From: Cryomorphaceae bacterium
Lineage (GTDB): Bacteria; Bacteroidota; Bacteroidia; Flavobacteriales; BACL11
Assembly: GCA_949531795.1 (NCBI GenBank)
Contig: CATIQX010000166.1
Coordinates: forward strand, 1-8,012
Reading direction: 5' to 3'
Length of the DNA stretch: 8,012 bases
The notes beneath the pieces are model-generated. The model ran no database searches, was not told the origin of the DNA, and saw only the letters and a program-made list of their open reading frames with translations. The stretch's first letter is position 1. Every line of letters begins with the position of its first letter. Shown here in pieces: positions 5,971 through 8,012 of this stretch. A program made the position numbers and the translations under genes.

Positions 5971-8012
5971 ATGCATATTCTGGATACCCCAATTGATTAT
6001 TTGAAAGGTGTCGGTCCTCTTAGGGCTGATTTGCTTAAAAAAGAGTTACGTATCTTTACTTATGGCGATTTGCTTATGCATTATCCATTTCGCTATATAG
6101 ATAAGAGTAAAGTCTTTACTATTTCTGAACTAATTCCTGATTCTCCCAGTATCCAGCTTAAAGGGCAAATCATAAAGTTTGAAGAAAAGGGGCAAAAGAG
6201 AGCCAAGAGGTTAATTGCTCATTTTAAGGATGATACAGGTGTTATTGAGTTGGTATGGTTTAAAGCTATTCGTTGGGTACGGTCTGGAGTTAAACTACAT
6301 ACTGATTATCTTGTTTTTGGTAAGCCTTCTGCTTTTAAAGGTTCGTTCAATATCGTACATCCGGAAATGGATATTCAAGAAGAAAACAATCAATTTACTC
6401 AAGGCTTACAACCTGTTTATAATGCAACTGAAAAGCTAAATGCTAAAGGATTAACCAGTAGAGGGATTGGGAAGTTGACTAAAGAGCTATTACCTTTACT
6501 TAAAAATCATTTAGAGGAAACACTTTCTCTATCTCTTATTGAAAAATTAAATTTACCTAGCCGTACACAATCTTTTATTGATGTACATCAACCAAGAGAT
6601 GCAAAAGCTTTAGTTAGAGCCCAAAAACGATTAAAATTTGAAGAGTTTTTCTTTTTGCAATTACATTTATTAAAACTAAAATTAACTCGAAAAAAAAAGT
6701 TTAAGGGTTATGCTTTAAAAAACTTAGGAGAGGGTTTTCATGAATTTTATAATAAGCATATTCCTTTTGAACTAACTGGAGCTCAAAAGAGGGTGTTAAA
6801 GGAAATCAGGAATGATGTTAGAAACCCTCAGCAGATGAATCGTTTATTGCAAGGAGATGTTGGGAGTGGAAAAACTTTAGTTGCTCTATTAAGTATGCTT
6901 ATGGCGGTTGATAATGGTTTTCAATCTTGTCTTATGGCACCTACTGAAATTTTGGCTAGGCAGCATTTTGAAACTATTTCTATTTATTTGGAAAAACAGG
7001 ATATTAAGGTCGCTATACTTACTGGTTCAACCAAAATTAAGGACAGACGTATTTTGCATGAAAATTTAGAAAATGGTGAGATTGATCTTTTAATTGGTAC
7101 TCATGCTTTATTGGAAGATAAAGTAGTATTCCAGAATTTAGCTTTAGTGGTTATTGATGAACAACATAGGTTTGGTGTGGCGCAAAGAGCTAAATTATGG
7201 AAGAAGAATAATTTCCCTCCTCATGTTTTGGTAATGACGGCAACTCCTATTCCGAGGACGCTTTCTATGACACTTTATGGTGATTTGGATGTTTCTATCA
7301 TTGATGAACTTCCACCAGGAAGAAAGGAAGATAAAACTATGTGGAAGACTGATTCTTCTCGTTTGCAGATTATTAATTTTATGCGGGAACAAATTAAGTT
7401 AAAGAGACAAATATATATTGTTTTTCCTTTAATTGAAGAATCAGAAAAACTAGATTATAAAAATTTGATGGAAGGTTTTACTTCAATTGAAAGAGAATTT
7501 CCTTTACCAGAATTTCAAGTAAGTGTAGTGCATGGGCAAATGAAACCCGAGGATAAACAATATGAAATGAAACGCTTTGTGGATGGGGTTACTAATATTA
7601 TGGTAGCAACTACTGTAATTGAGGTAGGGGTAAATGTGCCCAATGCTTCGGTTATGATTATTGAAAGCGCAGAACGTTTCGGACTCTCACAACTACATCA
7701 GTTAAGAGGTAGGGTTGGTAGAGGAAGTGAGCAATCATATTGTGTTTTGGTAAGTGGTAATAAAGTAAGTGTTGAAGGGAAAACTCGCCTACAAACTATG
7801 GTGGATACCAATGATGGTTTCCAAATATCAGAAGTAGATTTAAAACTAAGAGGTCCTGGCGATATGATGGGAACCAAACAAAGTGGCGTGCTCGATTTTA
7901 AAATTGCAAATATAATGATAGATAACAAAATACTGAATTTTGCTAGAAATGAAGCTGATTTATTATTGCAAGATGATGCTGAGTTAGAAAAAGCAGAGAA
8001 CATCAATATTTC
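5971..8012 (+). CDS. recG: ATP-dependent DNA helicase RecG (3' end outside window)
   Basis: Superfamily 2 helicase that regresses stalled replication forks and migrates branched DNA in recombination and repair. The frame is open for 680 codons to the window edge; RecG proteins are usually about 690-700 residues, so only the very end should be missing. The N-terminus (LDTPIDYLKGVGPLRADLL) is typical, and an in-frame TGA directly before ATG 5971 fixes the start at or after that codon. The wedge/OB domain lies at about 60-140. Helicase motifs are complete: Walker A GDVGSGKT (295-302), APTE (323-326), DEQH (396-399), TATPIPRT (423-430), VATTVIEVGVNVP (545-557), QLRGRVGR (577-584). The RecG-specific region follows (about 609-640, DLKLRGPGDMMGT). 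A run of nine A at 6690-6698 does not break the frame. It lies 42 bases after cdd and is probably expressed separately or by read-through. Confidence 0.97.
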   Translation, partial: MHILDTPIDYLKGVGPLRADLLKKELRIFTYGDLLMHYPFRYIDKSKVFTISELIPDSPSIQLKGQIIKFEEKGQKRAKRLIAHFKDDTGVIELVWFKAIRWVRSGVKLHTDYLVFGKPSAFKGSFNIVHPEMDIQEENNQFTQGLQPVYNATEKLNAKGLTSRGIGKLTKELLPLLKNHLEETLSLSLIEKLNLPSRTQSFIDVHQPRDAKALVRAQKRLKFEEFFFLQLHLLKLKLTRKKKFKGYALKNLGEGFHEFYNKHIPFELTGAQKRVLKEIRNDVRNPQQMNRLLQGDVGSGKTLVALLSMLMAVDNGFQSCLMAPTEILARQHFETISIYLEKQDIKVAILTGSTKIKDRRILHENLENGEIDLLIGTHALLEDKVVFQNLALVVIDEQHRFGVAQRAKLWKKNNFPPHVLVMTATPIPRTLSMTLYGDLDVSIIDELPPGRKEDKTMWKTDSSRLQIINFMREQIKLKRQIYIVFPLIEESEKLDYKNLMEGFTSIEREFPLPEFQVSVVHGQMKPEDKQYEMKRFVDGVTNIMVATTVIEVGVNVPNASVMIIESAERFGLSQLHQLRGRVGRGSEQSYCVLVSGNKVSVEGKTRLQTMVDTNDGFQISEVDLKLRGPGDMMGTKQSGVLDFKIANIMIDNKILNFARNEADLLLQDDAELEKAENINI

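Noticed and set aside
6215..6439. Hydrophobic 74-codon open frame on the + strand resembling a small membrane protein.
   Set aside because: It is an alternate frame of recG, whose own frame continues with conserved RecG sequence across the stretch.
7195..8006. Reverse-strand open frames opposite the helicase region of recG.
   Set aside because: Antisense to conserved helicase motifs, with no domain or start context; coding-shadow explanation suffices.

Overview
The window looks like a piece of a low-GC Bacteroidota chromosome, most likely from the Flavobacteriia/Flavobacteriales. Three things point there. Two proteins end in type A sorting domains of the type IX secretion system (T9SS), which is confined to the Bacteroidota-Chlorobi group. 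Most starts lack a strong Shine-Dalgarno sequence. The best promoter-like strings fit the Bacteroidota TTTG / TAnnTTTG pattern rather than the E. coli -35/-10. Species cannot be assigned from sequence alone. All genes lie on the + strand and are tightly packed. No gap exceeds 82 bases, and I see no tRNA, rRNA, CRISPR array or insertion sequence.

Layout. (1) 1-695: the 3' end of a secreted beta-propeller protein (two-component-regulator-propeller type repeats) with a T9SS sorting domain. (2) 778-5429: a five-gene cluster with overlapping or abutting ends. It encodes a T9SS-exported CotH-family protein kinase-like protein with a lamin-tail domain, a small lipoprotein with a carboxypeptidase-regulatory-like fold, a cytoplasmic VTC-type polyphosphate polymerase domain protein, a DUF4956 inner-membrane protein, and a DUF2490 outer-membrane beta-barrel candidate. 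(3) 5434-5928: cytidine deaminase (cdd), only 4 bases downstream and possibly on the same transcript. (4) 5971 to the window end: recG, the branched-DNA helicase, intact for 680 codons and cut by the window edge close to its expected C-terminus.

The most interesting part is the 778-5429 cluster. CotH, VTC and DUF4956 genes are recurrent neighbours in bacteria. Here they are joined by a lipoprotein and an outer-membrane protein, so the predicted products cover the cytoplasm, inner membrane, periplasm or outer-membrane leaflet, outer membrane and cell surface. A working inference is an envelope-spanning system in which a VTC-like enzyme makes polyphosphate (or a related phosphate polymer), the membrane proteins help move or sense it, and a surface CotH kinase-like protein modifies or binds a partner. 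The individual family assignments are strong; the joint function is hypothesis. recG and cdd are ordinary housekeeping genes.
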